Counted from the stretch's first letter, positions 34,691-47,106 are shown. The stretch: DNA of 64,000 bases from Misgurnus anguillicaudatus (GCF_027580225.2 NC_073359.2:15818001-15882000); one strand, 5' to 3'. The notes: a model not told the origin generated them from the sequence alone. Translations and numbers: made by a program.

Positions 34691-35056
34691 ATAGATTACC
34701 CCATCAAATATTCTCCGTAGAAGTTTAGTTGATTAAATGGTTTAAAAGTTATTCCTGTTGACAAATGTATTACTTTTGAACAAAGATAAATATCAAAATT
34801 CTGTTTGGTCATTTCTATGTGGCTCGGTCCAAAGATAATCTGAGCCAAATTGTGTAACAATTCAACAAACACTGCAAAAGTAGTAGCAAAAAAACTGAAT
34901 ACTGTACTTTTCAAAATGGCCGCTACTGCATTTTTGAACCGGTGATGATGCTTGGCCACCAAATTGCAAGCCGCGCAGAACATGGAAAACAGACTGGTTG
35001 AGAATAATAGGTGAGAATAAACTCAAAACAAATATTAATAGAAAAACATAACACAT

Positions 35057-35131
35057 GCATCAGACGGGATTCGAACCCTTAACCTCTGAGTTTTGATGCA
35101 TGCGATTTAATAGACTGAGCTACACAGGCAG
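35057..35131 (-). other. tRNA-like sequence 3
   Basis: A box TAGCTCAGTCTATT, B box GGTTCGAATCC. Ends GCCTGTG and CTGATGC would pair only partly. Confidence 0.7.
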
Positions 35132-36380
35132 TGTAGCTAGCCAAGGTTTTCAGAGCTGCAAGCATTCAAATGGAGGAAGGAAGGTGCAGACATGACATTG
35201 CAGAGCAGAAATAACAAAATTACAATTTATATGGGAATCAGATAGTTTAAGTGAGAAGAGTTAAAGTTTAAGTCAAGAAAAACATGTTGTATAGGAATGC
35301 ACAACATGTTATAATACAGTCATAATAATTTAATATGACGAAGAGACAATGTCACAGGGACAGTCAACTTTGGACAGGTATTTCTCGGGAATGGCAGAGA
35401 ATATAAAAAATGTGTTTGGTCATTTCTGTGCGGATTGCTCCAAAGTTTATGTGAGCAGAGCCTGGCATAAAATAGACTTAATTTGCAAAAGTAGTAGCGA
35501 AAAAACTACTTCACATATGCTATGAAATAAGATATGAACAGAATGTTGAAAACTGACAAATGACATATCGTTTCAATCGACATAAACCAGTGAATAAAAA
35601 TTCACAAAGAAAATGAATATCAGACAAAGTTTTCAGAAGCTATGGGCTGTTTTATATAGTTTATGAACCCTAGGTGGCGCTGTCTTCAGATTTCCCAAGT
35701 ACCTTCAGGACATCATACCGGATGCTTCCTACCGATTTTTGTGCCGATACATTATATAGAATAATAGTTATCCCAATTTAAAACAAAATTCAAAATAGTG
35801 GACAGGCGGTTTGGTCATTTCCGGCATAATATATATCGACAGATTGGTCATGAGCCAAGGAATCCATAGACACTAAGATCATAATTTTCTATCAAACATT
35901 TCAATAGTTATGGGCAAAAATGGCCATTTTTCATATCTCATGACCCATAGGTGGCGCTGTCCTCAAATTTGGCATGGTACCCCAGTTCATGGTCCTTATG
36001 AAGGGTACCAAGTTTCATTTCAATTGATCAAAGAATGACCGAGATAATGACTCAGAACGAATTTTGGGTTGACATCGATAAATGTACGCAATTATTACTT
36101 TTGAACAAAGATAAATATCAAAATTCTGTTTGGTCATTTCTATGTGGCTCGGTCCAAAGATAATCTGAGCCAAATTGTGTAACAATTCAACAAACACTGC
36201 AAAAGTAGTAGCAAAAAAACGGAATACTGTACTTTTCAAAATGGCCGCTACTGCATTTTTGAACTGGTGATGATGCTTGGCCACCAAATTGCAAGCCGTG
36301 CAGAACATGGAAAACAGACTGGTTGAGAATAATAGGTGAGAATAAACTCAAAACAAATATTAATAGAAAAACATAACACA

Positions 36381-36456
36381 TGCATCAGATGGGATTCGAA
36401 CCCTTAACCTCTGAGTTTTGATGCATGCGATTTAATAGACTGAGCTACACTGGCAG
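36381..36456 (-). other. tRNA-like sequence 4
   Basis: Copy of sequence 3 in the second 1325-bp repeat, with single-base differences outside the boxes. Confidence 0.7.
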
Positions 36457-38143
36457 TGTAGCTAGCCAAGGTTTTCAGAGCTGCAAGCATTCAAATGGAG
36501 GAAGGAAGGTGCAGACATGACATTGCAGAGCAGAAATAACAAAATTACAATTTATATGAGAATCAGATAGTTTAAGTGAGAAGAGTTAAAGTTTAATTCA
36601 AGAAAAACATGTTTGTATAGGAATGCACAACATGTTACAATACAGTCATAATAATTTAATATGACGAAGAGACAATGTCACAGGGACAGTGAACTTTGGA
36701 CAGGTATTTCTCGGGAATGGCAGAGAATATCAAAAATGTGTTTGGTCATTTCTGTGTGGATTGCTCCAAAGTTTATGTGAGCAGAGCCTGGCATAAAAAA
36801 GACTTAATTTGCAAAAGTAGTAGCGAAAAAACTACTTCACATATGCTATGAAATAAGATATGAACAGAATGTTGAAAACTGACAAATGAGATATCGTTGC
36901 AATCGACATAAACCAGTGAATAAAAATTCACAAAGAAAATGAATATCAGACAAAGTTTTCAGAAGTTATGGGCGGTTTTATATAGTTTATGAACCCTAGG
37001 TGGCGCTGTCTTCAGATTTTCCAGGTACCTTCAGGACATCAAACCGATGCTTCCTACCGATTTTTGTGCCGATACATTATATAGAATAATAGTTATCCCA
37101 ATTTAAAACCAAATTCAAAATAGTGGACAGGCGGTTTGGTCATTTCCGGCATAATATATATCGACAGATTGGTCATGAGCCAAGGAATCCATAGACACTA
37201 AGATCATAATTTTCTATCAAACATTTCAAGAGTTATGGGCAAAAATAGCCATTTTTCATATCTCATGACCCATAGGTGGCGCTGTCCTCAAATTTGGCAT
37301 GGTACCCCAGTTCATGGTCCTTATGAAGGGTACCAAGTTTCATTTCAATTGATCAAAGAATGACCGAGATAATGACTCAGAACGAATTTTGGGTCGACAT
37401 CGATAAATGTATGCAATTATTACTTTTGAACAAAGATAAAAATCAAAATTCTGTTCGGTCATTTCTCTGCGGCCCGGTCCAAAGATTCTCTGTGCCAAAT
37501 TGTGTAACAATGCAATGAACGCTGCAAAAGTAGTAGCGAAAAAGCAAAATACTGTACTTTTCAAAATGGCCGCTACTGTAATGGGTGGAGTCTTAATGTA
37601 AGGTGGTCATTGTAAAGAGCGTGAGGAGAGGAATCAGATGTAGTAGGTAGAGTTTTTGTTGATCAAATGATTCTACAGTTATAACCATTTGAATATTGAA
37701 TTTTTGAAGTGTTGGTGGCGCTATATAGTTAATGCTAGAGACCCCATAGTTGGTCACATGACTATTTAGGAACACCACTACAAGTGTGCCAAATTTTTTT
37801 CATTTTCCTATGTACGGTTCATAGTGCTGCCATAGACTCCCATTGGGGAAGAAGAAATATAATAATAAATATAGCTGCAAGCAGCAATTGCGGGGTCAAG
37901 CACCTTCAGCGCAATGAGCACCCAAAGCACAGCAAAAACCACACGACGCAGCAAATGTGCAAAGCGCAGAAAGCACGCAATACAGAGCCCGAACCCGAAG
38001 CAAAGCAAATGCAGAGCAGGATCACTGCAGTGCGGAGCAACAACAGTAAAGATGGCAAAAATATAACACGTGTGGAAAACCAGACAGGTCGAGAAGAACG
38101 TGTTAAAGGAAACGCAAAAGGAAATCTCAATAAGTGAAAGTGA

Positions 38144-38212
38144 GAGCTGGGATTCAAACCCATGACCTCAGGTTCCCAAAGCATAGCAGTTAACGCATGC
38201 GCCACTGAGTAA
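38144..38212 (-). other. tRNA-like sequence 5
   Basis: Minus strand ACTCAGTGGCGCATGCG then GGTTTGAATCCCAG; the A box is weaker than in 1-4. Confidence 0.6.
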
Positions 38213-38397
38213 ACGGTTAAACCACTGAGTTGGTGTGTCCAAGCTATAGAATAGAGATATAGAGCTGTAAACATTGATATCCAGCAATTACCAAAAGTGC
38301 AGAAATGACAACAGAGAGCACAAATAACTGAAATACAATGTATTGTATGAAAATCACAAAACTTAAGTGAGAAAAAAAAGTTAAGACAAAAACCACT

Positions 38398-38470
38398 GCA
38401 CATGGGATTCGAACTCATGAACTCAGGTTCCCAAGGCACAGCAGTTACCGCATACGCCACTGAGTAAACG
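38398..38470 (-). other. tRNA-like sequence 6
   Basis: Like 5, but the B box is damaged (GAGTTCGAATCC instead of GGGTTCGAATCC). Confidence 0.55.
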
Positions 38471-38652
38471 ATTAAACCACTGACTTGGTGTGTCCAACCT
38501 ATGGAATAGAGATATAGAGCTGTAAACATTTATATCCAGCAATTACCAAAAGTGCAGAAATGACAACAGAGAGCACAAATAACTGAAATACAATGTATTG
38601 TATGAAAATCAATAAACTTAAGTGAGAAAAAAGTTAAGACAAAATATTACTG

Positions 38653-38730
38653 TACATGGGATTCGAACCCATGACCTCAGGATCTCATTGCATCTGGTTA
38701 ACCAGATGCGCAACTCAGTTAACACAGCCC
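38653..38730 (-). other. tRNA-like sequence 7
   Basis: B box GGTTCGAATCC. In the anticodon-arm position is the perfect palindrome CATCTGGTTAACCAGATG at 38691-38708. Confidence 0.6.
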
Positions 38731-40206
38731 AAAGGGCAGCAAAAAACAGCTTAGGTGCTGCAAGGATTGACATATGCCAATCAACACAGATGCAGAACTG
38801 ACAGTGCAGAGCAGAACTAACAGAAATACAATGTATATGAGAATCAAAAAGATCAAGTGAGATTGAAGACAAGAAGATCATTCTGTATAGTAATGCTATA
38901 CAATGTAACATACAGTCACATTAATTTACTATGACAAATAGACAACGGCACAGGCACAGTCAACTTTGGAGTGGTATTTCTAAGAAAGAGAACAGAATAT
39001 CAAAAATCTGTTCGGTCATTTCTGTGCGGATTGCTCCAAACATTATACGAGCAGCACCTGGCATAAATAAAACAAAATTTGTAAAAGGAGTAGCGAAAAA
39101 ATCATGTTCCAAATGCTTTACAATAACACATGAACAGAATGTTGGAAAATGACAAACGAGGTATCGTTGCAATCGGCATAAACCAGTGAATACAATTTCA
39201 CAAAGAAATTAATATCAGACAAAGTATTCAGAAGTTATAAGCAGTTCCATAAGAACTGTTATAGTTTATAACCCCTAGGTGGCACTGTACTCTGACTTCC
39301 CAGGTACCTTCAGGACATCATGTCGAAGCTCCTTACTAATTTTTGCGCGGATATGTCCAATAGTTAAAAAAATATAACGAATTATGTGAAATTTCAAAAT
39401 GGCGGACAGGCGGTTCGGTCAAACCCGGCATAATACACAACGACAGATGCGGCATGAGGTAAGCAATCCATAGACATCAAGATCATAATTTTCTGACAAA
39501 CAGTTCAGAAGTTATGGGCAAAAATAGCCTATTTTATTATCTCATGACCCATAGGTGGCGCTGTCACCAAATTTGGCATGGACCCCAAGTTCATGGTCCA
39601 CATGAAGTGTACCAAATTTCATTTGAATTGATCAAAGAATGACTGAGCTACAGCTTCAGAACCATTTTTGCGTCAACCTCGTTAACTTTGCGCATTTACT
39701 ACTTTTGAACAAAGATAAATATCAAAATTCTGTTCGGTCATTTCTGTGCGGCTCACTCCAAAGATCATCTGTGCCAAATCTGATAAGAATTGAACCACAT
39801 TTGAAGGAGGAGTAGCGAAAAAACGAAATACTGTACATTTCAAAATGGCCGCTACTGTAATGGGTGGAGTTTTACTGTAAAGTATCAAATTCAATAATTG
39901 GATGAGAGCAATCACGTGTACTAAGTAGAATTTTCATAGATCAAGCGGATCACCAGTTATAACCATTTGAACATTGAATTTTTGCACTGCTGGTGGCGCT
40001 ATAGAGTTAGTGGTAGAGACCCCATTTTTGGTCACTTGACTTTTCAGTACCACCTCTACAACTGTGCCAAATTTCATCATTTTCCTATGTACGGTTCATA
40101 GGGCTGCCATAGACTCCCATTGCGGAAAAATAATAATAATAATACTGACAATTCCAATAGGTGTCTCAGCACCTTCGGTGCTTGACCCCTAATAATAATA
40201 ATAAAT

Positions 40207-41716
40207 ATAGCTGCAAGCAGCGATTCGGGGCCAAGCACCTTCAGCGCAATAAGCACCCAAAGCACAGCAAGCAACATAGAAGGTATCAATGACCCAATGC
40301 GCATTGAACACCCAAGGTGAATCAAGAACACAAGTACCCAAAGCGTAGCAATCACCGATCAGAACCACCGCAGTGCAGAGCAGTAACAGAAAACATGACA
40401 AAAATAGAACATATGTGAACTACAGACAGGTCGAGAAGAATAGGTGAGAAAGAACAAAACTTTAATAGAACAAATTAAAACTTGCCCCAGGCAGGATTTG
40501 AACCCAAGAACTCAGAATCTCTTTGCATGTGACTAACACACTACGCCATTTAGTTTACACAGTTCATGAGGCAGCAGAATAGAGTGTACAGAGATGAAAG
40601 CATTGACAAATGCCAATCACCACAGATGCAGAAATGACACAGCAGAGCAGATATAACAGAAATATAATGTATATAAGAATCAACAAGCTCAAGTGAGGTT
40701 GAAGACGAGAAGAACATTCTGTACAGAAACGCTATGAAATGTAATATACCGTAATTAACTATGACAAATAGACAACATCACAGGCACGGTCAACTTTGGA
40801 GCAATATTTCTAAGAAAGAGAACAGAATATAAAAAATCTGTTCGGTCATTTCTGTGCGGATTGCTCCAAACATTATACGAGCAGAACCTGGCATAAAATA
40901 AACAAAATTTGTAAAAGGAGTAGCGAAAAGATCATTTACCATATGCCTTACAATAACACATGAAAAGAATGTTGGAAAATGACAAACGAGGTATCGTTGC
41001 GATCGGCATAAACCAGTGAAACTAATTCCACAAAGAATATATATATCAGACAAACAGTTCAGAAGTTATGGGCAAAAATAGCCTACTTTCATATCTCATG
41101 ACCCATAGGTGGCGCTGTCATCACAATTTGCATTGACCACAAGTTCATGGTCCATATGAAGCGTACCAAATTTCATTTCAATTGATCAAAGATTGACCGA
41201 GCTACAGCTTCAGAACCATTTTTGTGTCAACCTCGTTAAGTTTGTTCCTTTATTACTTTTGAACAAAGATAAATATCAAAATTCTGTTCGGTCATTTCTG
41301 TGCGGCTCACTCCAAAGATCACCTGTGTCAAATTTCATAACAATTGAACCAAACTTGAAGGAGGAGTAGCGAAAAAACGAAATACTGTACATTTCAAAAT
41401 GGCCACTACTGTAATGGGTGGAGTTTTACTGTAAGGCATTAAAAACAACAAGCATGAGGAGAGCAATCACGTGTACTAAGTAGAATTTTCATAGATCAAG
41501 CGGATCAGCAGTTATAACCATTTGAACATTGAATTTTTGCACTGCTGGTGGCGCTATAGAGTTAGTGCTAGTGACCCCATTTTTGGGCACATGACTATTT
41601 ATGACCACCACTACAACTGTGCCAAATTTCATCATTTTCCTATGTACGGTTCATAGGGCTGCCATAGACTCCCATTGGGGAAGAAGAAAAATTTACTAAC
41701 AGAAACAATGACCAAT
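40207..41716 (+). repeat. Tandem array unit U2
   Basis: Head with GCGATTCGGGGCCAAGCACC. Nearly identical to U4 over its full 1510 bp. It lacks the CCCCTAA tail and ends GAAGAAAAATTTACTAACAG, running directly into the next head. Confidence 0.85.
40484..40560 (-). other. tRNA-like sequence 8
   Basis: Minus strand ACTAAATGGCGTAGTGTG, B box GGTTCAAATCC. Confidence 0.55.
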
Positions 41717-41761
41717 ATAGCTGCAAGCAGCAACACGGGGTCAAGCACCTTCGGCGCAATG

Positions 41762-42231
41762 CACACAAAGCACAGCAAGCTCACAATGCACAGCAAGCAC
41801 ACAAAGCACAGCAAGCTCACAAAGCACAGCAAGCACACAAAGCACAGCAATTACACAAAGCACAGCAATTACACAAATCACAGCAGGCACACAAAGCACA
41901 GCAAGCTCACAAAGCACAGCAAGCACACAAAGCACAGCAAGCACACAAAGCACAGCAAGAACACAAAGCACAGCAATTACACAAATCACAGCAAGCTCAC
42001 AAAGCACAGCAAGCTCACAAAGCACAGCAAGCACACAAAGCACAGCAAGCACACAAAGCACAGCAATTACACAAATCACAGCAGGCACACAAAGCACAGC
42101 AAGCTCACAAAGCACAGCAAGCACACAAAGCACAGCAAGCTCACAAAGCATAGCAAGCTCACAAAGCACAGCAAGCTCACAAAGCACAGCAAACTCACAA
42201 AGCACAGCAAGCTCACAAAGCACAGCAAGAA
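41762..42231. repeat. 18-bp minisatellite in U3
   Basis: About 26 copies of CACAAAGCACAGCAAGCT and variants (CAAGCACA, CAATTACA, CAGGCACA). Six codons per unit keeps at least two frames open: HTKHSK on plus, LAVLCV on minus. Confidence 0.95.
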
Positions 42232-42328
42232 CCACCATAATGCAGAGCAACAACAGCAAACATGGAAAAATAGAACACATGTGAAGTACAGACAGGTTGA
42301 GAAGAATTTATGAGGAAGAACAAAACGT

Positions 42329-42410
42329 CATGACTCAGGTGGGATTCGAACCCAGGAACTCAGAATCTCAATGCATGTGGTTTAACTAGATGCGCCACTT
42401 AGTTGACACA
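42329..42410 (-). other. tRNA-like sequence 9
   Basis: ACTAAGTGGCGCATCTAG then GGGTTCGAATCCCACC. The T arm GGG-TTCGAAT-CCC is fully pairable. First of the 265-bp tandem pair. Confidence 0.6.
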
Positions 42411-42594
42411 GTTCATGAGGCAGCAGACAAGAGATTAGAAAGCTGAAAGGATTAACATATGTCAATCACCAAAGATGCAGGAAAGACACAGCAGAAGCAC
42501 CATAATGCAGAGCAACAACAGCAAACATGGAAAAATAGAACACATGTGAACTACAGACAGGTTGAGAAGAATTGATGAGGAAGAACAAAACGTC

Positions 42595-42674
42595 ATGACT
42601 CAGGTGGGATTCGAACCCAGGAACTCAGAATCTCAATGCATGTGGTTTAACTAGATGCGCCACTCAGTTGACAC
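42595..42674 (-). other. tRNA-like sequence 10
   Basis: Second member of the pair with 9, 265 bp downstream, with ACTGAGTGGCGCATCTAG. Confidence 0.6.
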
Positions 42675-44155
42675 CATTCAAGAGGCAGCAGACAAGAGAT
42701 TAGAGAGCTGAAAGGATTAATATGTCAATCACCAAAGATGCAGGAAAGACACAGCAGAAGCAGAAATAACAGAAATACAATGTACATGAGCTCAAGTGAG
42801 ATTGAAGACAAGCAGATCATTCTGTATAGTGATGCTATACAATGTAATATACAGTCACATTAATTTATTACTATGAGAAATAGACAACGTCACAGGCACG
42901 GTAAACTTTAGAGTGGTATTTCTAAGAAAGAGAACAGAATATCAAAAATCTGTTCGGTCACATCTGTGCGGATTGCTCCAAACATTATACGAGCAGAACC
43001 TGACATAAAATACACAAAATTTTTAAAATGAGTAGCGAAAAAATCATTTACCATATGCCTTACAATAACACATGAACATAATGTTGGAAAATGACAAACG
43101 AGGTATTGTTGCGATCGGCATAAAACAGTGAATCCAATTTCACAAAGAATATGTATATCAGACAAAGTATTCAGAAGTTATAAGCAGTTCAATAAGAACT
43201 GTTATAGTTTATAACCCCTAGGTGGCGCTGTACTCTGACTTCCCAGGTACCTTCAGGACATCATGTCGAAGCTCCTTACCATTTTTTGCGCGGATATGTC
43301 CAATAGTTAAAAAAATATAACAATTTATGTGAAATTTCAAAATGGCGGACAGGCGGTTTGGTCAAACCCGGCATAATTCACATCGACAGATGCAGCATGA
43401 GGTAAGCAATCCATAGACATCAAGATCATAATTTACTGACAAACAGTTCAGAATTTATGGGCAATAATAGCCTATTTTTCTATCTCATGACCCATAGGTG
43501 GCGCTGTCACCAAATTTGGCATGGACCCCAAGTTCATGGTCCATATGAAGTCTACCAAATTTCATTTCAATTGATCAAAGAATGACTGAGCTACAGCTTC
43601 AGAACCATTTTTGCGTCAACCTCGTTAAGTTTGAGCATTTATTACTTTTGAACAAAGATCAATATCAAAATTCTGTTCGGTCATTTCTATGCGGCTCACT
43701 CCAAAGATCATCTGTGCCAAATCTCATAAGAATTGAACCGCATTTGAAGGAGGAGTAGCGAAAAAACGAAATACTGTACATTTCAAAATGGCCGCTACTG
43801 TAATGGGTGGAGTCTTACTGTAAAGTATCAAATTCAATAAGCACGATGAGAGCAATCACCTGTACTAAGTAGAATTTTCATAGATCAAATGGTTCACCAA
43901 TTATAACAGTTTGAACATTGATTTTTTGGACTACTGGTGGCGCTATAGAGTTACTGCTAAAGACCCCATTTTTGGTCACATGACTATTTATGACCACCTC
44001 TACATCTGTGCCAAATTTCATCATTTTCCTATGTACGGTTCATAGGGATGCCATAGACGCCTATGGCTAAGAAACGGCAGAATAATAATAATAATAATAA
44101 TAATACTAACAATTACAATAGGTGTCTCAGCACCTTCGGTGCTTGACCCCTAAAT

Positions 44156-45665
44156 ATAGCTGCAAGCAGCGATTCGGGGCCAAGCACCTTCAGCGCAATG
44201 AGCACCCAAAGCACAGCAAGCAACATAGAAGGTATCAATGACCCAATGCGCATTGAACACCCAAGGTGAATCAAGAACACAAGTACCCAAAGCGTAGCAA
44301 TCACCGATCAGAACCACCGCAGTGCAGAGCAGCAACAGAAAACATGACGAAAATAGAACATATGTGAACTACAGACAGGTCGAGAAGAATAGGTGAGAAA
44401 GAACAAAACTTTAATAGAACAAATTAAAACTTGCCCCAGGCGGGATTTGAACCCAAGAACTCAGAATCTCTTTGCATGTGACTAACACGATACGCCATTT
44501 AGTTGACACAGTTCATGAGGCAGCAGAATAGAGTGTACAGAGATGAAAGCATTGACAAATGCCAATCACCACAGAAGCAGAAATGACACAGCAGAGCAGA
44601 TATAACAGAAATATAATGTATATAAGAATCAACAAGCTCAAGTGAGGTTGAAGACAAGAAGAACATTCTGTACAGAAACGCTATGAAATGTAATATACCG
44701 TAATTAACTATGACAAATAGACAACATCACAGGCATGGTCAACTTTGGAGCAATATTTCTAAGAAAGAGAACAGAATATAAAAAATCTGTTCGGTCATTT
44801 CTGTGCGGATTGCTCCAAACATTATACGAGCACAACCTGGCATAAAATAAACAAAATTTGTAAAAGGAGTAGCGAAAAGATCATTTACCATATGCCTTAC
44901 AATAACACATGAAAAGAATGTTGGAAAATGACAAACGAGGTATCGTTGTGATCGGCATAAACCAGTGAAACTAATTCCACAAAGAATATATATATCAGAC
45001 AAACAGTGCAGAAGTTATGGGCAAAAATAGCCTACTTTCATATCTCATGACCCATAGGTGGCGCTGTCATCACATTTTGCATGGACCACCAGTTCATGGT
45101 CCATATGAAGCGTACCAAATTTAATTTCAATTGATCAAAGATTGACCGAGCTACAGCTTCAGAACCATTTTTGTGTCAACCTCGTTAAGTTTGTGCCTTT
45201 ATTACTTTTGAACAAAGATAAATATCAAAATTCTGTTCAGTCATTTCTGTGCGGCTCACTCCAAAGATCATCTGTGACAAATTTCATAACAATTGAACCA
45301 AATTTAAAGGAGGAGTAGCGAAAAAACGAAATACTGTACATTTCAAAATGGCCACTACTGTAATGGGTGGAGTTTTACTGTAAGGCATTAAAAACAACAA
45401 GCATGAGGAGAGCAATCACGTGTACTAAGTAGAATTTTCATAGATCAAGCGGATCAGCAGTTATAACCATTTGAACATTGAATTTTTGCACTGTTGGTGG
45501 CGCTATAGAGTTAGTGCTAGAGACCCCATTTTTGGGCACATAACTATTTATGACCACCACTAGAACTGTGCCAAATTTCATCATTTTCCTACATACGGTT
45601 CATAGGGCTGCCATAGACTCCCATTGGGGAAGAAGAAAAATTTACTAACAGAAACAATGACCAAT
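44156..45665 (+). repeat. Tandem array unit U4
   Basis: A near-identical copy of U2, same length (1510 bp), with the same truncated tail ending TTACTAACAGAAACAATGAC. Confidence 0.85.
44432..44510 (-). other. tRNA-like sequence 11
   Basis: Near-copy of 8; B box GGTTCAAATCC. Confidence 0.55.
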
Positions 45666-46979
45666 ATAGCTGCAAGCAGCGATACGGGGCCAAGCACAAT
45701 CAGCGCAATGAGCTCCCAAAGCACAGCAAGAAAGATACAACTTATCAATCACTCAGGGCGCATTGAGCACCCAAGGTGCATCAAGAACACAAGTCTCAGC
45801 AAAGAACCCAAAGCGTAGCAATGACAGAGCAGAACCACCGCAGTGCAGAGCAGCAACAGAAAACATGGCAAAAATAGAACATATGTGAACTACAGACAGG
45901 TCAAAAAGAATAGGTGAGAAAGAACAAAACTATAATAGAAGAAATTAACACCCGGCTCAAGTGGGATTCGAACCCATGAACTCAGAATCTCTATGCAAAC
46001 GATTTAACAGATGCGCCACTCAGTAGACACAGCTCAAGGGGCAGCAGAAAAGAGCTTACATGCCATACAAAGAATTCAGAAGTTATAAGCAGTTCTATAA
46101 GAACTGTTATAGTTTATACCCATAGGTGGCGCTGTTCTCTGATTTCCTCAGGACGTCATGCCGAAGCTCCCTACCGATTTTTGCGCCGATATATCCGATA
46201 CTTCAAAAGTTATAGCAATTTATCACAGATTTCAAAATGGCGGACAGGCGGTTCGGTCAATCCCGGCATAATACATATCGACAGATGCGGCATGAGCCAA
46301 GGAATCCGTAGACACCAAGATCATAATTTTCTGACAAACGATTCAGAAGGTATGCGCAAAAATAGCAGTTTTTCCTATCTCATGACCCATAGGTGGCGCT
46401 GTCACCAAATTTGGCATGGACCCCCATTTCATGGTCGACATGAAGCGTACCAAATTTCATCTCGATTGATTAAAGAATGACCGAGATACAGCCTCAGAAC
46501 CAATTTTGCGTCAATCTCGTTAAGTTCGCGCATTAATTACTTTTGAATAAAGAAAAATATCAAAATTCTGTTCAGTCATTTCTATGCGGCTAACTCCAAA
46601 GATCACATGTGCCAAATCTCATAAGAATTGAACCAAATTTGAAGGAGGAGTAGCGAAAAAACGAAATACTGGACAATTCAAAATGGTCGATACTGTAATG
46701 GGTGGAGTCTTACTGTAAGGTATTAAAAACAATAAGCATGAGGAGAGCAATCACGTGTACTAAGTAGAATTTTCATAGAGCAAATGGATCACGAGTTATA
46801 ACCATTTGAACATTGAATTTTTGAGATGATGGTGGCGCTATAGAGTTACTGCTAGAGACCCCATTTTTGGCCAAATGACTATTTATGACCACCACTACAA
46901 CTGTGCCAAATTTCATCATTTTCCTATATACGGTTCATAGGGCTGCCATAGACTCCCATTGGGGAAGAAGATTAAGAAA

Positions 46980-47012
<33 letters not shown>

Positions 47013-47060
47013 AACAGAAACAATAGGTGCCACAGCACCATAGGTGCTTGGCCCCTAAAT
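45666..47060 (+). repeat. Tandem array unit U5
   Basis: Head GATACGGGGCCAAGCAC; tail AGCACCATAGGTGCT with TGGCCCCTAA at 47034-47058, matching the head (GCC with GGC). Three GGTGGCGCT motifs at 46125, 46392 and 46831 mark internal sub-repeats. Near-identical to the start of U15. Confidence 0.85.
45952..46031 (-). other. tRNA-like sequence 12
   Basis: ACTGAGTGGCGCATCTG then GGTTCGAATCCCAC; box spacing about 48 bp. Confidence 0.6.
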
Positions 47061-47106
47061 ATAGCTGCAAGCAGCAACACGGGGTCAAGCACCTTCGTCG
47101 CAATGA

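Larger units (their letters stand above)
34769..37418 (+). repeat. 1325-bp tandem duplication inside U0, two full copies plus a partial third
   Basis: ATTACTTTTGAACAAAGATA starts at 34769, 36094 and 37419, an exact 1325-bp period. The two full copies differ by scattered single bases, for example the base after CAGA just before GGGATTCGAACCC. Each copy contains one tRNA-like sequence and two GGTGGCGCTGT motifs. The third copy stops about 190 bp in. Confidence 0.92.
33992..37870 (+). repeat. Tandem array unit U0 (most diverged head)
   Basis: The head ATAGCTGTAGACAGCGATAC with CGGGGCCAAGCA is a degraded form of the heads that follow. It is the longest unit (3.88 kb) because it includes a near-identical 1325-bp internal tandem duplication. 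It carries four tRNA-like sequences on the minus strand, two of a type (B box GGTTCAAATCC) not seen in most later units. The tail has CATTTTCCTATGTACGGTTC then GGGGAAGAAG, but no terminal hairpin. Confidence 0.75.
37871..40206 (+). repeat. Tandem array unit U1
   Basis: Head ATAGCTGCAAGCAGCAATTG with GGGGTCAAGCACC; tail hairpin AGCACCTTCGGTGCT then TGACCCCTAA at about 40168-40192. Head GTC and tail GAC are complementary. Three tRNA-like sequences lie in tandem at 38144-38730, each separated by near-identical spacer (CAGCAATTACCAAAAGTGCA). Confidence 0.85.
41717..44155 (+). repeat. Tandem array unit U3 (with minisatellite)
   Basis: Head CAACACGGGGTCAAGCACC, 18-bp minisatellite at 41762-42231, then a 265-bp tandem duplication that doubles the tRNA-like sequence. 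Tail hairpin AGCACCTTCGGTGCT with TGACCCCTAA at 44129-44153, complementary to the head. Closest relative is U6. Confidence 0.85.

Noticed and set aside
37906..38529. 207-codon minus-strand frame with several hydrophobic stretches
   Set aside because: It runs through array sequence and tRNA-like segments. Homologous stretches in U10 and U11 give different, interrupted frames.
41675..42313. Long open frame encoding HTKHSK repeats (and its minus-strand LAVLCV counterpart); the same at 46959-47783 and 50750-51238
   Set aside because: The 18-bp unit length keeps frames open on both strands automatically. There is no start context, domain or conservation beyond the DNA repeat.
42329..42410. Functional tRNA gene
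   Set aside because: The T arm is good but the acceptor stem pairs poorly and the D arm is weak. The copies are embedded in a repeat and vary widely, so I call them tRNA-like only.
46181..46480. 99-codon frame MRRYIRYFKSYSNLSQ... kept at the same length in four array units (also 50056, 59057, 63511)
   Set aside because: The differences between copies are mostly amino-acid-changing and the units are recent duplicates, so an open frame is expected by descent. No recognisable domain.
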